Source of the DNA: Flavobacterium gyeonganense
GTDB lineage: Bacteria > Bacteroidota > Bacteroidia > Flavobacteriales > Flavobacteriaceae
Direction of reading: 5' to 3'
DNA: 64,000 nucleotides
NCBI RefSeq assembly: GCF_029625295.1
Contig: NZ_CP121112.1
Location: 372,001-436,000, forward strand
This document shows, piece by piece, positions 48,140 through 56,315 of the stretch. Position 1 is the first letter of the stretch. The number at the start of each line of letters is the position of its first letter. The notes below the pieces were generated by a model, which worked only from the letters and a program-made list of their open reading frames with translations, ran no database searches and was not told the DNA's origin. The position numbers and the translations under genes were made by a program.

Positions 48140-48681
48140 ATGGACTTAGAGAACTTAAAAACAAACTGGAGTAAAATGAACTATTTACCAAAAAATGATA
48201 TGGAATTAGAAAAAATGACTTCAATAAAAAATCATCCTGTCTTGAAAAAAATAAAAACAAAACTTATAATTGAAACTTTGGCTATTAGCATTTTCTTGCT
48301 AACATATTACAGTGGATTAGACGGTGATAAAAAACCTCTTTACGCTAATATTCTTCTTATTTTTAGTGCCATTGCATATATTATCAACGGTTTATTGAGT
48401 TTACAGGTAATTCAAAAACCAATTCAGGGGGAAAACTTAAAGGAATCAATTTACACTTATTATAAAAAAGTAAAGACTATTTCAAAAATTTCTTTGAGCA
48501 TTACAATAATATACACTGCTAGTCTGTTACTCTTTTTTGGGTTTGAAATCAATTTTAGAGGAGAAAAAAATGGATCCTGCTATTTGGTATTATTGTACTA
48601 ATCCAACTACTATTTTTGTCATCCAGAATTTGGAAATCCTGGCTGGAAAAGTTAAAAATCGAAATCGAAAATTTTAACTAA
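48140..48681 (+). CDS. Membrane protein downstream of the ECF sigma gene, possible anti-sigma factor, one frameshift
   Basis: The corrected product is 180 residues. A short soluble N-terminus (LENLKTNWSKMN) precedes four predicted membrane helices. The frame stops at 48601 unless the A run 48564-48570 is read with eight A. The restored end KKWILLFGIIVLIQLLFL gives a good fourth helix and a charged tail stopping at 48681. The arrangement (1-bp gap after the sigma gene, soluble N-terminus, membrane part) is that of a sigma-anti-sigma pair. No zinc-binding anti-sigma motif was seen. Confidence 0.7.
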
Positions 48682-48882
48682 TCCACTCTAGACTTTTTAT
48701 TAGTATACTAAAAACTAAAAAGTGTTAGTAGTAAATTGAGTAAGAAAAACGAGCAAACCTGAATTTAAGTCAACCTTTACTAAAACATTGTCAAAATTTA
48801 AACTTCTTCTCTAATTAAATGACTTGAAAATTGCTTTTTTGCTGTAATAAAAATAAATTTATATAATTATAAAATTATTAAA

Positions 48883-49632
48883 ATGGAAAACACCCCTATA
48901 TTTTTTGCAGACGGCGAAAGCCCGAAAATGATTGACGCCTTCAAAAAAGCTCAGGAAAACTTTAAATATTTCTGGAGAGAGTTATCCTGGGAATACCGCC
49001 GCATCATTCCAGGACTGGATGTTGCCTGCGTAAAGCTGGCTTTTACACAGAAAACTGATGATGAAACCATTGTAGAACACATGTGGATCAATGACATCAA
49101 CTTTGATGGCGAAAAAATCTATGGCATTTTAGTAAATGATCCTAATGAATTAACGAATGTGAGCAACGGCGATGAAGTAGAAATCCCCTTCAATCAAATC
49201 AGCGACTGGTTATTCGCAAGCCAGGGCAAAACATACGGCGGATTTACGATACATGCCATGCGCTCTGAAATGACTGAATCAGAAAGACAGGAGCATGATG
49301 ACGCATGGGGAATGGACTTTGGGGATTTCAATGATATTGAGGTCGTTTCTGAGCAAAAAGAAAAACCTGAAAATTTAATTGAACATCCGATGAGTATAAA
49401 CATGAAAGAGAGCCTGATTGATTTCCTGAAAACAAATCCGGAGGAAATCAATAAAAAAGATGATTTCGGATATACATTTTTACATCGGGAAACAATAGCA
49501 GGAAATAGTACTTCTGTGCAAGTTTTAATAAACTCCGGAGCTGATGTTACTACAAAAACCAACAACGGCAAAACAGCACTGGATTACGCTAAACAACTAA
49601 ACTGGGAACATTTGATTCCGCTTTTTAACTAA
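48883..49632 (+). CDS. DUF2314 domain protein with ankyrin repeats
   Basis: The 249-residue protein has an N-terminal DUF2314 domain (AFKKAQENFKYFWRELSWEYRR, EHMWINDINFDGEKIYGIL, EVEIPFNQISDWLF) and C-terminal ankyrin repeats (DDFGYTFLHRETIAGN, LINSGADVTTKTNNGKTALDYA). DUF2314 and ankyrin proteins are both known among immunity genes of polymorphic toxin systems. The next gene, 11 bp downstream, encodes a SUFU-type protein, another immunity family. No toxin was found beside them. Confidence 0.8.
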   Translation: MENTPIFFADGESPKMIDAFKKAQENFKYFWRELSWEYRRIIPGLDVACVKLAFTQKTDDETIVEHMWINDINFDGEKIYGILVNDPNELTNVSNGDEVEIPFNQISDWLFASQGKTYGGFTIHAMRSEMTESERQEHDDAWGMDFGDFNDIEVVSEQKEKPENLIEHPMSINMKESLIDFLKTNPEEINKKDDFGYTFLHRETIAGNSTSVQVLINSGADVTTKTNNGKTALDYAKQLNWEHLIPLFN

Positions 49633-49643
49633 AACAGCTAAAT

Positions 49644-50288
49644 ATGACATTAGAAGAATACAAAAAGCAATTTACAGAAGATGATGCTGTCGGATGGCTC
49701 GAAATAGACAGAGAGTTTGAACATCTTTATCCCGGACAGGAACCTAAACATTATGCCCCGGCAATAAGTTATATGCTTGGAGGTGACAATCCGCTTGATG
49801 GCGTCAGCGTTTACGAAAGTAAAAAACAAACTTACCATTTCCACTTTGTCACTTATGGATTTTCGGAATTGTATTATGATGAAGAAAAAGCAGGAGGCGA
49901 ATTCAGCAAATGGGGATTTGAACTTACTTTTCGATTAAAGCCTTACGAAAAAGACAACGGAAACCCTTCGTGGGCAATTGCGCTTTTGCAGAATATTGCC
50001 AAGTACGTTTTTAGCAGCGGGAAATGGTTTGAAGAATTTCATTTCATGCCCGCCAATGGTCCAATCCGACTGGAGACCGACACTGAAATTACAGCTTTGG
50101 TTTTTGTTGAAGATCCGGAAATATCTAAAAAACAAACGCCTCACGGAGAAGTTTCATTTTTACAGATCGTCGGCATAACGAATTCAGAATATGAATTACT
50201 TTTAGAGAACCCCGGAACAGCGGAAGGACTTTTAAATAAATTGAAGGAAAACAATCCACTACTAATAACAGATTTAAACAGGAAATGA
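49644..50288 (+). CDS. Suppressor-of-fused (SUFU) domain protein
   Basis: The 214-residue protein follows the SUFU pattern: FEHLYPGQEPKHYAPAISY, LDGVSVYESK, YHFHFVTYGFSELYYDE, GFELTFRL and PSWAIALLQNIAKYVFSSG. Bacterial SUFU proteins are mostly predicted immunity proteins of toxin systems. It is co-oriented with the DUF2314-ankyrin gene and probably co-transcribed. A short coding remnant follows. Confidence 0.85.
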   Translation: MTLEEYKKQFTEDDAVGWLEIDREFEHLYPGQEPKHYAPAISYMLGGDNPLDGVSVYESKKQTYHFHFVTYGFSELYYDEEKAGGEFSKWGFELTFRLKPYEKDNGNPSWAIALLQNIAKYVFSSGKWFEEFHFMPANGPIRLETDTEITALVFVEDPEISKKQTPHGEVSFLQIVGITNSEYELLLENPGTAEGLLNKLKENNPLLITDLNRK

Positions 50289-50336
50289 TGGCACAATCAT
50301 TATATTCACATTTGATTTTATTCTGCCAAAAAAACT

Positions 50337-50405
50337 AGCGGGATTGCACAAGAAGCCATAGACACTGCCAGGAAATCACAGCGTATAATGCGTAATTATA
50401 ATTAG
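50337..50405 (+). pseudogene. Possible C-terminal gene remnant
   Basis: The frame SGIAQEAIDTARKSQRI followed by MRNYN and a TAG stop reads like the last helix of a protein, but no start lies upstream and other frames are closed. It may be the tail of a lost gene next to the immunity genes. This is a weak call. Confidence 0.25.
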
Positions 50406-50468
50406 CTACTACGCAACCTTTTAGCTAAATCTATATCTTTTTAAGTAAACTATCTTAAAATGTAACCC

Positions 50469-50885
50469 ATGAAAAAATTTACTTTACTATTGATTTTCGT
50501 GTCGCTAATTTCCTGCAGTAATGATAACAATGATGTGTCTTCTAAAAATAATTTAAATGGCAAATGGAATTGGCTTATATCATCCGGAGGGTTTGGAGGA
50601 GGCGCACAAACCCCTAAAACAACAAATCAAACCCGGATTATTGAATTCTCAGGCAATACTTTAAAAACGTATATTAATGGCAATCTTTCAAAAATCCAAA
50701 AATTTTCTATTCAAATCAAAGCATCAATTTTTGGCGGCAATCGAAAAGTAATTATAATCGACAAAGGGAATTCAGATACTGCTGAGGCTTTCATTGACCA
50801 GTCTTTTGAAATTATTGGTAAAAAACTCTATTTAAGACAAGAGTGTGTTGATTGTTCTACATCTGAATATGAACGTATAAAATGA
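50469..50885 (+). CDS. Small lipoprotein, lipocalin-like
   Basis: The 138-residue protein has a lipoprotein signal (MKKFTLLLIFVSLISCS, lipobox Cys16) and then NLNGKWNWLISSGG. The remainder is beta-rich and ends in a Cys pair (QECVDCSTSEYERI). The GKW start and beta pattern resemble lipocalin-like lipoproteins of Bacteroidota. The ligand is unknown and it stands alone. Confidence 0.65.
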   Translation: MKKFTLLLIFVSLISCSNDNNDVSSKNNLNGKWNWLISSGGFGGGAQTPKTTNQTRIIEFSGNTLKTYINGNLSKIQKFSIQIKASIFGGNRKVIIIDKGNSDTAEAFIDQSFEIIGKKLYLRQECVDCSTSEYERIK

Positions 50886-50929
50886 TGCTTTTTCTCATTT
50901 TTAAATCCTTATAAAATCGAAACCTCTAT

Positions 50930-51003
50930 CCTAGCCCTGATCGAAGCGGTATCCTCTGGCTGCAGTGTTTGCAGGCAGAGATTTAGCGAAGAGCAGGACA
51001 AAA
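50930..51003. repeat. Island repeat copy, inverted and divergent
   Basis: CTAGCCCTGATCGAAGCGGTATCC...GATTTAGCGAAGAGCAGGAC corresponds to the reverse complement of the GATACCGCTGCT and GGGCTATTCGCTAAAT blocks of the other copies. The rest of the 351-bp gap up to the nitroreductase gene shows only a possible -7 box TAACTTTG at 51193. Confidence 0.6.
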
Positions 51004-51236
51004 GTTCTGATGAAAAAAGATATTTCTGCTTCTAAAATTCATCACACAAATTGTCCGAATTGAGGCTAAAATTGTCTTTAAAACGAAAGAAAACTGAGTG
51101 CTGGCAAATAATACTGTTCGAAAAACCAACAATAAAATATACTCCGTTACAAAACTCCCATCATAATTGACGAAATATTCAGCTTATCAGCTTAACTTTG
51201 CAGTTTATAAAACTAAAAACGTTAAAATACAGTAAC

Positions 51237-51836
51237 ATGGATATTTTGGAATTAATGAAAAAAAGATACTCTGCGAAAAAGTACAATGCAGACAAAGCTA
51301 TTCCGCAGGAAAAAATCGAAGCTTTAAAAGAGGTTTTATACCTGAGCCCTTCTTCTATAAATATTCAGCCATGGAAATTTACATTTGTCCAAAATACGGG
51401 AGTTAAGGCACAATTAGCTGCAGTTTCGATGCACAATCAGGAAAAAGTAAATCAGGCACAGCTGGTAGTGGTTTTTAGTGTTGCCGATGATCTGGATGCT
51501 TTTCAGCAAATAGTAGATACCCAAATGCCCGAAGCCCGCAGAAACTGGTACAATCAGATTAAAGCCAGTAAGCCTGAAGCCGAATTAAAAACATGGCTGT
51601 CTCAGCAGGTATATATCGCTCTGGGAGTTGGTCTAACAGCCAGTATTGCGTTAGGTTTGGATTCTACCGCTATGGAAGGGATTGAATCTGATAAATACAA
51701 AGAAATCCTAAATATGTCGGCTTTTAAACCTTTATTTGCCATGGCAGTTGGTTATGGTGCCGAAGATGATTTTAACCGAATCGAAGTAATGCCAAAATCG
51801 AGAAGATTACTGGACAGTGTGATTGAGAGTATCTAA
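51237..51836 (+). CDS. NAD(P)H-dependent nitroreductase family protein
   Basis: The 199-residue flavoprotein of the NfsB type has LELMKKRYSAKKYN, the FMN-contacting LSPSSINIQPWKF, QVYIALGVGLTASIALGLDS, and the C-terminal MAVGYGAEDDFN. It should reduce quinones or nitro compounds with FMN. Start ATG 51237 is chosen over an upstream in-frame Met at 51198, because family members begin with the MDILELMKKR type. It is preceded by TAACTTTG. Confidence 0.88.
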   Translation: MDILELMKKRYSAKKYNADKAIPQEKIEALKEVLYLSPSSINIQPWKFTFVQNTGVKAQLAAVSMHNQEKVNQAQLVVVFSVADDLDAFQQIVDTQMPEARRNWYNQIKASKPEAELKTWLSQQVYIALGVGLTASIALGLDSTAMEGIESDKYKEILNMSAFKPLFAMAVGYGAEDDFNRIEVMPKSRRLLDSVIESI

Positions 51837-51883
51837 AACAATTACAGACCAGACTAAAATAGCAAACAAATAGAAATCAATTT

Positions 51884-52345
51884 ATGAGGAGAGCAGCTAT
51901 AGCTGGGATTACGGTAATTGGCATTTTCTTGTTTTTTTTCGGTGCTTTTTATATATTTTTTATAAATATTGATTTTGTTGGACGCAAAGATCCAAAAACT
52001 GTTAAAGAAAACTTGAAAAGGAAAAATAATAAAATACTATCTGCTGAGTACCGAAATGGAACAGACTATTGTAAAATAGATTTATTAGACAAAGCAAATA
52101 TTGAAATTAATGTTGGGAATAGTAAAACAGGAATAATTTTAAATGAAAAATATCATATTTCGGGAGATACAATAATAATCGAAAAAAACTCCAATGAATT
52201 TATAAATGAGGATTTTAAAGAATATCTGAACACTGATAAATTCATTATTGCTGATAAACAAATATTATTTGAAGTAGATAAAAATAATCAATATAATAAA
52301 TCAAAAGTAATGAAAGTAAAATTTAATGAAATTCACCAGAAGTGA
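51884..52345 (+). CDS. Membrane-anchored protein of unknown function
   Basis: The 153-residue protein has one N-terminal membrane helix (AAIAGITVIGIFLFFFGAFYIFFI) and a Lys/Asn/Ile-rich beta-type domain with no cysteine cluster. No family was recognised. It lies between the nitroreductase and AraC genes in the same direction. Confidence 0.55.
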   Translation: MRRAAIAGITVIGIFLFFFGAFYIFFINIDFVGRKDPKTVKENLKRKNNKILSAEYRNGTDYCKIDLLDKANIEINVGNSKTGIILNEKYHISGDTIIIEKNSNEFINEDFKEYLNTDKFIIADKQILFEVDKNNQYNKSKVMKVKFNEIHQK

Positions 52346-52395
52346 AAATTATTTGATTTAAAACAATTTTACCAATACAAAATAGCACTCGCTAC

Positions 52396-53274
52396 ATGAC
52401 CACCGACATCATAGAACTAAACAATTTTATCGTCCTGATCGAACATTCAAATGCAGAGAAAACCTTTGTTCAGAAATGTGAGATTGACGGAGATGCGGTG
52501 GGTTTTGCTTTTTATGGTTCCGGCAATGTTGAGTTAGAGATCAAACACAACAATCAGACAAAATATTTAACGAATACAACCGGACTGGCAATTTCATTTT
52601 TTGGGAATCAAAAAGTTGAATTTGCCCATAAAATTGCTCCGGACAAACCGCTGCAGTCCATTAGTATTTTTACGAAACTTAAAAACCTACATACGTTATC
52701 GCAGGTTGAAAAAGAAATTTTCGAAAAACAATTGCCCGAATTATTGAATCCGAAGGAGCATTTTGTAAAAGGCCCTACTTTTTTCATGACGCTTGACATG
52801 CAGCTTGCTGTTCAGAAGATTTTCAATACCCCCTACTCCGGCAATACAAGGCTGTTATTCTTAAAAAGTCAGGTCAACGAATTACTTTCACATTATTTTG
52901 CCCTTTTGTCTGATGATAAAAAAGTAGAATTGACAGATAAGGACAAAGAAAAACTTTTTCAGGCAAAAGAAATCGTGAGCGCACAATATTCAAAACCTCC
53001 TACTATTTCGGAATTGTCAAGACTTATCGGACTCAACAGTACCAAATTAAAAAAGAATTTCAAGGAGTTATTTGGTATTCCTATTTACAAATACATTCAC
53101 GAAGAACGGTTGAACAAAGCGTATGAACTGCTTTCCCAAACCGAGAAAACCGTTCAGGAAGCGGCCTGGGAAGTTGGATACGAAAGCCTGAGTTCGTTTT
53201 CGAATGCTTTTCAGAAAAAGTTTAGTTCAAGACCCAACGAAGTAAAAAAACAATTCCTTTCAAACAAATCTTAA
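52396..53274 (+). CDS. AraC family transcriptional regulator
   Basis: The 292-residue protein has an N-terminal sensor part of about 180 residues. The C-terminal double helix-turn-helix contains PTISELSRLIGLNSTKLKKNFKELFG and VQEAAWEVGYESLSSFSNAFQKKF (positions about 198-280). It probably controls the next gene, an NmrA-like protein 72 bp downstream in the same direction. Confidence 0.9.
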   Translation: MTTDIIELNNFIVLIEHSNAEKTFVQKCEIDGDAVGFAFYGSGNVELEIKHNNQTKYLTNTTGLAISFFGNQKVEFAHKIAPDKPLQSISIFTKLKNLHTLSQVEKEIFEKQLPELLNPKEHFVKGPTFFMTLDMQLAVQKIFNTPYSGNTRLLFLKSQVNELLSHYFALLSDDKKVELTDKDKEKLFQAKEIVSAQYSKPPTISELSRLIGLNSTKLKKNFKELFGIPIYKYIHEERLNKAYELLSQTEKTVQEAAWEVGYESLSSFSNAFQKKFSSRPNEVKKQFLSNKS

Positions 53275-53346
53275 TTCTTTTCCGACAAATGATTTGGTTA
53301 TGATCCATGCAACTTTGCTGTATCATTAATCTTAAAATCATATAAC

Positions 53347-54195
53347 ATGGAAAATCAGAAAATTTTAGTCCTTAGCGGAAACGGAAAAACAGGCCGCAGA
53401 GTGACAAAACTGTTAAAAGAAATAAGCAACACAGAAGTTTACATCGGATCCAGAAATGGCATCCCTGCTTTTTACTGGGAAAATCCAGAAACCTGGTCTG
53501 AGGTAATCGAAGGTATTGATACGGTTTACATTACTTTTCAGCCTGATTTGGCCATTCCGTCAGCGCCGGAAACCATTCAGAAATTTACAACTTTGGCCAC
53601 TCAAAACGGTGTTCAGAAAATAGTACTTCTTTCCGGAAGAGGCGAAAAAGAAGCGAAGGTTTGCGAAGAAATTGTAAAATCAACCGCAAAAAACTGGACG
53701 ATTGTAAGAGCTAGCTGGTTCAGTCAGAATTTTAGCGAAAGCATCTTTTTAGAACCTATTCTCGCGGGTTACGTAGCCATTGCACGTGCTAAAACACCAG
53801 AACCATTTACTGATGCCGATGATATTGCAGCTGTGGTAACCGAAGCACTTTTAAACGAAAAACACAACGGAAAAACATACGAGCTTACCGGTCCGAGACT
53901 GCTTAACTTTCAACAGGCCGTGGCCGAAATAGCCCAGATTACAGGCAGGGAAATTCAGTTTCAGCCGCTTTCTGTAGACGAATATATTAGTATGCTGCGC
54001 GAATATCAGGTACCGGAAGACGAATTATGGCTGGTTAACTATCTTTTTACTGAAGTTCTGGATGGCCGAAATTCCAGCATCACCAGCGATATTGAAAAAG
54101 TCTTAGGCCGAAAAGCCAAAGATTTTACCGACTACGTAAAAGAAACAGCACAAACAGGTATTTGGGATGCACCAAAATTAGCAGAAACGCCATGA
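53347..54195 (+). CDS. NmrA-like NAD(P)-binding protein
   Basis: The 282-residue Rossmann-fold protein of the atypical SDR/NmrA group has ILVLSGNGKTGRRVTKLL at the N-terminus (dinucleotide site), VYITFQPD, VQKIVLLSGRGE and WTIVRASWFSQNF. Such proteins sense NAD(P) or reduce quinones; the substrate is unknown. It overlaps the next gene by 4 bp (ATGA). AraC, NmrA and DUF5367 together look like a small inducible operon. Confidence 0.88.
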   Translation: MENQKILVLSGNGKTGRRVTKLLKEISNTEVYIGSRNGIPAFYWENPETWSEVIEGIDTVYITFQPDLAIPSAPETIQKFTTLATQNGVQKIVLLSGRGEKEAKVCEEIVKSTAKNWTIVRASWFSQNFSESIFLEPILAGYVAIARAKTPEPFTDADDIAAVVTEALLNEKHNGKTYELTGPRLLNFQQAVAEIAQITGREIQFQPLSVDEYISMLREYQVPEDELWLVNYLFTEVLDGRNSSITSDIEKVLGRKAKDFTDYVKETAQTGIWDAPKLAETP

Positions 54196-54575
54196 ATTAT
54201 CCAAGATCCATATTGGCTGGTATCATTGCATGGCTTTGTGTTGTGATCACTTTTTATGTTCTGGAACACATTCCCTTTTTTAAAAAATCGACTACAGCTC
54301 AGGCCTTCATTGCCGCTTTTACCATTATTTTTTATGCCTGGTTTGCCGCCTGGTTTTATTATAAAAAAGCAGCAAAAAAATCGGGGCTTCTCGTGGGAAT
54401 CGTCATTACCGGAACCGCATTGGTTCTTGACGTTTTAGTAACAGTTCCGCTTATCGAAATTCCAAAAGGAAGCAGTTATCAGGCCTTTTTCAGCAATCCT
54501 ATATTATGGATTCTGGCGGTCATTAATGTTCTTACAGTGTATGTATATCTAAAGCGAAATACCAAAATAAACTGA
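54192..54575 (+). CDS. DUF5367 membrane protein
   Basis: The 127-residue protein has four membrane helices and begins MNYPRSILAGIIAWLCVVITF. The start at 54192 overlaps the NmrA-like stop codon (ATGA), which indicates translational coupling; an upstream in-frame start at 54162 is less likely. The function is unknown. The last island repeat copy begins just after the stop. Confidence 0.8.
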   Translation: MNYPRSILAGIIAWLCVVITFYVLEHIPFFKKSTTAQAFIAAFTIIFYAWFAAWFYYKKAAKKSGLLVGIVITGTALVLDVLVTVPLIEIPKGSSYQAFFSNPILWILAVINVLTVYVYLKRNTKIN

Positions 54576-54597
54576 AACTAAAAAATACTATTTAAGA

Positions 54598-54663
54598 ATC
54601 CGATTTGCGATAAGCTGATCGGATTTTTTTATGGCATGCCCCGCAGAAAAAGCGGGTCGGGCT
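54598..54663. repeat. Island repeat copy 5, left part (split by IS110 element)
   Basis: The hairpin AATCCGATTTG...GATCGGATTTTTTT and ATGGCATGCCCCGCAG...GCGGGTCGGGCT break off exactly at CT. The rest of the repeat (ATTCGCTAAATTCCCGATTAA and onward) continues at 56101. Confidence 0.85.
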
Positions 54664-54912
54664 CATATCTTTGTATTGAATACAAAATAATGTGTAAGTA
54701 TCTTTGAAAATATAAAATTGATAACAAAACAAAGTTGCATAATCGTGGTCCGACCAGATACATTATAATGATATTGACGAGATAGGAAGATCAGCTTTGT
54801 TTTTATTACATATAAGCCTCAATAAGTACTTAAGCACTATACTTTAGTTTAGATGTTGTATAAAAAATGAGCAAAGGCATGTGCAATATTTTGTTATCCT
54901 AAAAAAAGAATT
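54664..54912 (+). ncRNA. Candidate bridge RNA region in IS110 left end
   Basis: IS110-group elements encode a structured guide (bridge) RNA upstream of the transposase gene. This 249-nt left end has no ORF and is the only place for one. I could not prove guide loops by eye. Only short matches such as CCGACC (54750-54755), complementary to GGTCGG of the target, are visible. Confidence 0.4.
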
Positions 54913-56051
54913 ATGAATTTGAAGTACTCGGTAGGATTGGATATTGCTAGTAAAAAAATTGACATTTGCATATCAGTAATAAATAGCAATCAAAGCGTAA
55001 AAGTAGTATCCAGCAAATCATTTTTAAATACCCTAAATGGTTTTAAAGATATGGAAAGCTGGATTATAAAAAATCACAAGGAGAAAGATGTCCAGCTAGT
55101 TTTATGTATGGAAGCCACTGGGGTTTATCACGAGAATTGTGCACTTTATTTTCATGAAAGAAACTATAAAATATCGATAATTTTAGCCAACAAGGCAAAA
55201 CATTATTTGATTTCATTGGGGTTAAAATCCAAGAACGATAGCATTGATGCCAAAGGACTATCTAAAATGGGAGCAGAACAATGTTTAGAATTATGGCAGC
55301 CTATGGGCAGATTTTTCTATGTATTGCGCCAATATACACGCCAATATGAGAATTTACAAGAGCAAAAAACAGTCTTTAATAATCAACTGCATGCCTTAGA
55401 ACATTCCATGTTTAAAAACAAAGCCATGATAAAACAGCAGAAAGACACTCTTAAATTGTTTGATAAACAACTTAAAGAACTCGAAAAATTAATGAATACT
55501 TTAATCGATTCTGATCAAGTTATAAAACAGAGGTTTGCTAATGTTTGTAAAATAAAAGGTATAGGGATGCTTACCGCAGCAACAATTTTAGCTGAAACAA
55601 ATGGTTTTGAATTATTTAAAAACTACAAGCAGCTAGTGTCTTATGCTGGATTTGATGTAGTTGAGCGAGAATCAGGAATGAGTAAAGGGAAAACAAAAAT
55701 ATCAAAAAAAGGAAATAGTCATATCCGCAGAGTGTTATTTATGCCTGCTTTTACGGCTGTAAAACACAAAGAAAAACCCGTAGTAGATTTGTATAATCGA
55801 ACTATTGAGAAACATGGCATTAAGATGAAGAGTTATGTTGCAGTCCAAAAAAGCTGTTGGTTTTAATTTATCATATCTGGAAAAAAGACCAGGCATATGA
55901 TCCTGATTACGCAGAAAAAAAGAAAACAACTCAAGAGGATATAATCAATATAGTAGATGCTAATTCAGTTAAAAAAAATAGCCCCAATCAAGTTGAGGCT
56001 ACAGCAGATAAACAATTCATTTTTGAAAATGAACTGCTTTCTATAGTTTGA
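54913..56051 (+). CDS. IS110-family transposase, one frameshift
   Basis: The corrected product is 379 residues. It has the N-terminal RuvC-like DEDD domain (GLDIASKKIDI, MEATGVYH, KSKNDSIDAKGLS), a coiled-coil middle, and the C-terminal Transposase_20 domain with the Ser-type region (IKGIGMLTAATILAET, VSYAGFDVVERESG, GNSHIRRVLF). The frame stops at 55866 unless the A run 55847-55852 is read with seven A; the restored sequence VQKKLLVLIYHIWKKD is typical of the family end. If the indel is an artefact the element is probably intact. Confidence 0.9.
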
Positions 56052-56100
56052 CAAATATAAAAAATAAGTAAAATAAAATTTGGAATTCAAGATAGTACCT

Positions 56101-56206
56101 ATTCGCTAAATTCCCGATTAACAAAAACTACGGCTAAAAAGCCTTGTTTTTCTAAATCGGGAGATACCGCTGCTATCCCTCATGCGACAGTTGGTTTCAT
56201 AATAAA
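56101..56206. repeat. Island repeat copy 5, right part
   Basis: It continues the split repeat with ATTCGCTAAATTCCCGATTAA, the pair around ACTACGGCTAAAAAGCC, AAATCGGGAGATACCGCTGC and TATCCCTCATGCGAC. It is nearly identical to 38132-38223 of copy 1. Confidence 0.85.
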
Positions 56207-56315
56207 CTTCACTTTTCAATACAAAAAGGTTGTCAAAATTAAATTTATAAACATCAATCCAAATTAAAATAAAGCAGAATATTCTTATATTTAACCCGTA
56301 TTTTAATTTAAAAAA

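Larger units (their letters stand above)
54664..56100 (+). mobile_element. IS110-family insertion sequence, 1437 bp
   Basis: The boundaries come from the interrupted repeat. The left flank ends in GGGTCGGGCT (54663) and the right flank starts ATTCGCTAAATTC (56101), a junction that is continuous in repeat copy 1 (38127-38142). A CT dinucleotide sits at both junctions, like the core of IS621-type IS110 elements. There are no terminal inverted repeats. The non-coding left end is long (249 nt) and the right end short (49 nt), which matches the IS110 group with a bridge RNA in the left end. Confidence 0.88.

Noticed and set aside
54747-54755. GGTCCGACC in the IS110 left end as a proven target guide
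   Set aside because: Only six bases match the target complement, in the less expected orientation; this is at chance level without a folded structure.
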